Shown here: positions 20,278 to 22,038 of the stretch, piece after piece | How positions within the stretch are numbered: position 1 is the stretch's first letter | Layout: every line of letters begins with the position of its first letter | Assembly: GCA_037143735.1 (NCBI GenBank) | Contig: JBAWYD010000030.1 | Span: 1-22,038, forward strand | Reading direction: 5' to 3' | DNA from: JAPLJQ01 sp037143735 | Lineage (GTDB): Bacteria > Desulfobacterota > Syntrophia > Syntrophales > UBA2185 | Length of the DNA: 22,038 bases | Made by a program: the position numbers and the translations under genes | Notes under the pieces: model-generated | Told to the model about the DNA's origin: nothing | Databases searched by the model: none | What the model saw: the letters and a program-made list of their open reading frames with translations, nothing else

Positions 20278-21909
20278 ATGACACCAACGGCACAATCACT
20301 CGTTTACACAGACGTATGGGCTGCCATTATCATCATCGGCGGCATGTTCGCCCTGTTCTACGTCGTCGGCTGGATAAGCATGAAACAGACCACATCAACC
20401 GACGACCTGTACGCTGCCGGTTTTAGAGTCGGCGCCGTGGTCAATGGTTTTGCCATGGGTTCCACCTGGGCGAGTCTCGCCACCTTCCTCGGCGTGAGCG
20501 CCCTCATTCTGAAGCTCCAGGTGCCATTCGTCTACCTATGGCTTCAGTGGGCCCTGTCAATTCCCCTCATCACGCTGTTATATGGAACAAGTATGCGGAG
20601 AATGCGGGCCTACACCCCCTGTACCTTCATCAAGGCCCGGTATGGCAGCCCCTGCACCATCGTCATCGCGCTGTGGATGATTCTCTGCATGGTCATGTAT
20701 GCCCTCGGCCAGATGATCGGTCTCGGCCAGACCTTTGAAATCCTCTTTGGCGTCAAGTACGAAATCGCCCTCTGGATATCAGGTATTCTGTGCATCGGCT
20801 ACATGACCGCGGGTGGCATGCTGGGCGCCTCATACAACAACGCCTTTCAGATGGTCATCATGGTCCTCACCATGATCGTCCCCATGGGGGCCGTCATGAA
20901 AGCCATGGGCTCTTCGGGCTGGTGGATGCCGCCCCTGGCCTACGGGGACATGGTCCCGTCCATGCTGCAGTACATTCCTACCTTCTTCGACACGAAGTAT
21001 GATTTCCGCTGGTACTTCGCCCTCATCCCGGCCTTTACCCTTGGCCCTATCGCCCTGCCGCATCTGGCGGCGCGCGTGTTTACTTCCGCAGACATCAAGT
21101 CTGCCAGGTGGGCCGTGGTGTGGTTTTTGGTTTCTCTTGGCGCTCTCTTCAGCGGCACCTATGTCGTCGGTTTTGCCGGGAATTACTTCCAGGCCATCAC
21201 CGGCATCGTCATCAAGAAGCCCGATCAGATTACCCTGCTTCTCCAGCTCGCTTACAACCCACAGTGGGTGGCCGCCTTCGTCATCGGCGGGGCTATAGCC
21301 GCGGGTATTTCAACTTTGAACGGCAATCTCATGGCTATCGCCGCCCTCGTCGGGAGCGACATCCTGGGCATCTTGGCGCCTACGATGGAACAGAAGAAAA
21401 AGATGAGAATCGGGTTTGTCTGCCTCGGTCTCGGCGGCGTCATCGCCCTGCTTCTCGCTTACAATCCGCCCACATTCCTCGTCACGAGCATCCTCTGGGC
21501 CTTCGGTTTGCTTGCCAGTACGGCAACGGCTGGTATTCTCCTTGGCGTCTGGTGGAAAAAGGCCAATAAATATGCCCTCCTCGTCTCCTCAACCATCTGC
21601 GGATTTCTCTATATTCTCATTTCCCCGCATGTGTTCAAGAGTTTTGTGGTCGGCAAGGGAATCACCGCAGCTCTGGGGATGTCGGAGGCACTGGTGACGG
21701 TACCCCTGTCTTTCGCCCTGTTCATCATCCTGTCGGAAATCTTCAACAGGGTTCCGGGCTGGGCGCCATCTCAGGAAGACAAGGCGGTCATTGACCGGAT
21801 CCACGGCTGGAATGATTATCGTGAAGAGAGATACAATGGAACGGTGTGGCCCTGGGTGGTGGTTGTTGTCTGTCTGGCCATCTCCTGGTGGGGTCTGCAA
21901 CCCTGGTAA
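20278..21909 (+). CDS. Sodium:solute symporter (SSS family), probably for an organic acid
   Basis: The 543-residue polytopic protein has about 13 membrane helices. It opens with a periplasmic N-terminus and helix (AAIIIIGGMFALFYVVGWIS), then the SSS hallmark DDLYAAGFRVGAVVNGFAMG and STWASLATFLG. Mid-protein IALPHLAARVFTSADIKSAR matches the conserved PH-x-x-x-R-x-(F/Y) loop of acetate/monocarboxylate symporters such as ActP. The later helix AAGISTLNGNLMAIAALVGSD occupies the place of the Na+-binding TM8. Substrate is inferred only: acetate-like or another carboxylate. GGGAGG (20263-20268) precedes the ATG. Codon use is visibly richer in C-ending codons than in the neighbouring genes. A strong hairpin follows the stop. 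Confidence 0.9.
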   Translation: MTPTAQSLVYTDVWAAIIIIGGMFALFYVVGWISMKQTTSTDDLYAAGFRVGAVVNGFAMGSTWASLATFLGVSALILKLQVPFVYLWLQWALSIPLITLLYGTSMRRMRAYTPCTFIKARYGSPCTIVIALWMILCMVMYALGQMIGLGQTFEILFGVKYEIALWISGILCIGYMTAGGMLGASYNNAFQMVIMVLTMIVPMGAVMKAMGSSGWWMPPLAYGDMVPSMLQYIPTFFDTKYDFRWYFALIPAFTLGPIALPHLAARVFTSADIKSARWAVVWFLVSLGALFSGTYVVGFAGNYFQAITGIVIKKPDQITLLLQLAYNPQWVAAFVIGGAIAAGISTLNGNLMAIAALVGSDILGILAPTMEQKKKMRIGFVCLGLGGVIALLLAYNPPTFLVTSILWAFGLLASTATAGILLGVWWKKANKYALLVSSTICGFLYILISPHVFKSFVVGKGITAALGMSEALVTVPLSFALFIILSEIFNRVPGWAPSQEDKAVIDRIHGWNDYREERYNGTVWPWVVVVVCLAISWWGLQPW

Positions 21910-21931
21910 CTGATGATCATGCATTTAAAAA

Positions 21932-21958
21932 CCGGGAGAGGGAATTTCCCTTTCCCGG
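21932..21958 (+). terminator. Strong intergenic hairpin after the symporter
   Basis: CCGGGAGAGGGA and TCCCTTTCCCGG pair over 12 bp (one G-U) around a 3-nt loop. Only a short, broken T stretch follows, so it may be an imperfect terminator or an mRNA-stabilising/attenuating hairpin ahead of the gene at 21995. Confidence 0.6.
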
Positions 21959-21994
21959 CAACCTTTGATTTAGAGAGATGAGGAAACGAAGGAT

Positions 21995-22038
21995 ATGGGC
22001 TACTTCGACGCGATGTGGCACGTCTTGAGGATCGAGGA
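21995..22038 (+). CDS. 5' end of an unidentified gene, cut by the window edge
   Basis: ATG at 21995 is preceded by GAAGGA and starts a frame reading MGYFDAMWHVLRIE, open to the end. Too short to identify. It is on the same strand as the symporter, 85 bp downstream past a hairpin, and may belong to the same transport or catabolic unit. Confidence 0.55.
   Translation, partial: MGYFDAMWHVLRIE

Overview
The window looks like chromosome from a strict anaerobe of the Desulfobacterota, close to the syntrophic or sulfate-reducing lineages. I infer this from the mix of class III (anaerobic) ribonucleotide reductase, a diverged acyl-CoA dehydrogenase with a cupin regulator, an HcpR/FNR-type palindrome beside a ferredoxin-type gene, bactofilin, a PAS-LuxR regulator without kinase, and a sodium:solute symporter pair. 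Base composition is moderate. I see no tRNA, rRNA, insertion sequence, phage gene or CRISPR array.

Layout. Positions 1-129 hold a four-unit 12-bp tandem repeat. Positions 130-3630 (+) carry an HD-domain dNTPase-type protein followed by an NrdD-type reductase, a plausible dNTP-pool unit. Positions 3731-7019 (+) form a unit with a sigma70-like promoter, gmhA-grpE-dnaK and a strong intrinsic terminator. Next come a metallo-beta-lactamase/beta-CASP protein with an apparent signal peptide (7057-8610) and surE (8691-9455). On the minus strand, a MORN-type repeat protein and a tandem universal stress protein are translationally coupled (ATGA). They diverge from a 4Fe-4S protein gene across a perfect TTGAC-N4-GTCAA palindrome at 11072-11087. 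The 4Fe-4S gene overlaps a DUF523 gene tail to tail.

Positions 12610-14047 hold a glycine-zipper lipoprotein (+), a bactofilin (-) and a 67-residue membrane ORF (-) that looks like the severed N-terminus of the bactofilin-linked M23 peptidase. Positions 14100-16749 (-) form one operon: XRE-cupin regulator, acyl-CoA dehydrogenase, an unlisted 55-codon small ORF, and an MBL hydrolase starting at TTG. A divergent triple-PAS LuxR regulator follows (17095-18792), then a 314-bp non-coding gap with nested inverted repeats, a second lipoprotein (19107-19745), and a small two-helix membrane protein with a sodium:solute symporter (19994-21909). A new gene starts at 21995 and runs off the end.

The points most worth checking are: (1) the NrdD homologue has Gln at the position of the glycyl-radical glycine; (2) the beta-CASP protein appears exported and may be read from a leaderless mRNA; (3) the acyl-CoA dehydrogenase has Asp in place of the catalytic Glu and sits beside an undescribed small ORF; (4) the HcpR-like operator sits at -41.5 from a likely start site of the 4Fe-4S gene; (5) there is a candidate structured RNA at 18882-18974. 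None of these is proven by sequence reading alone.
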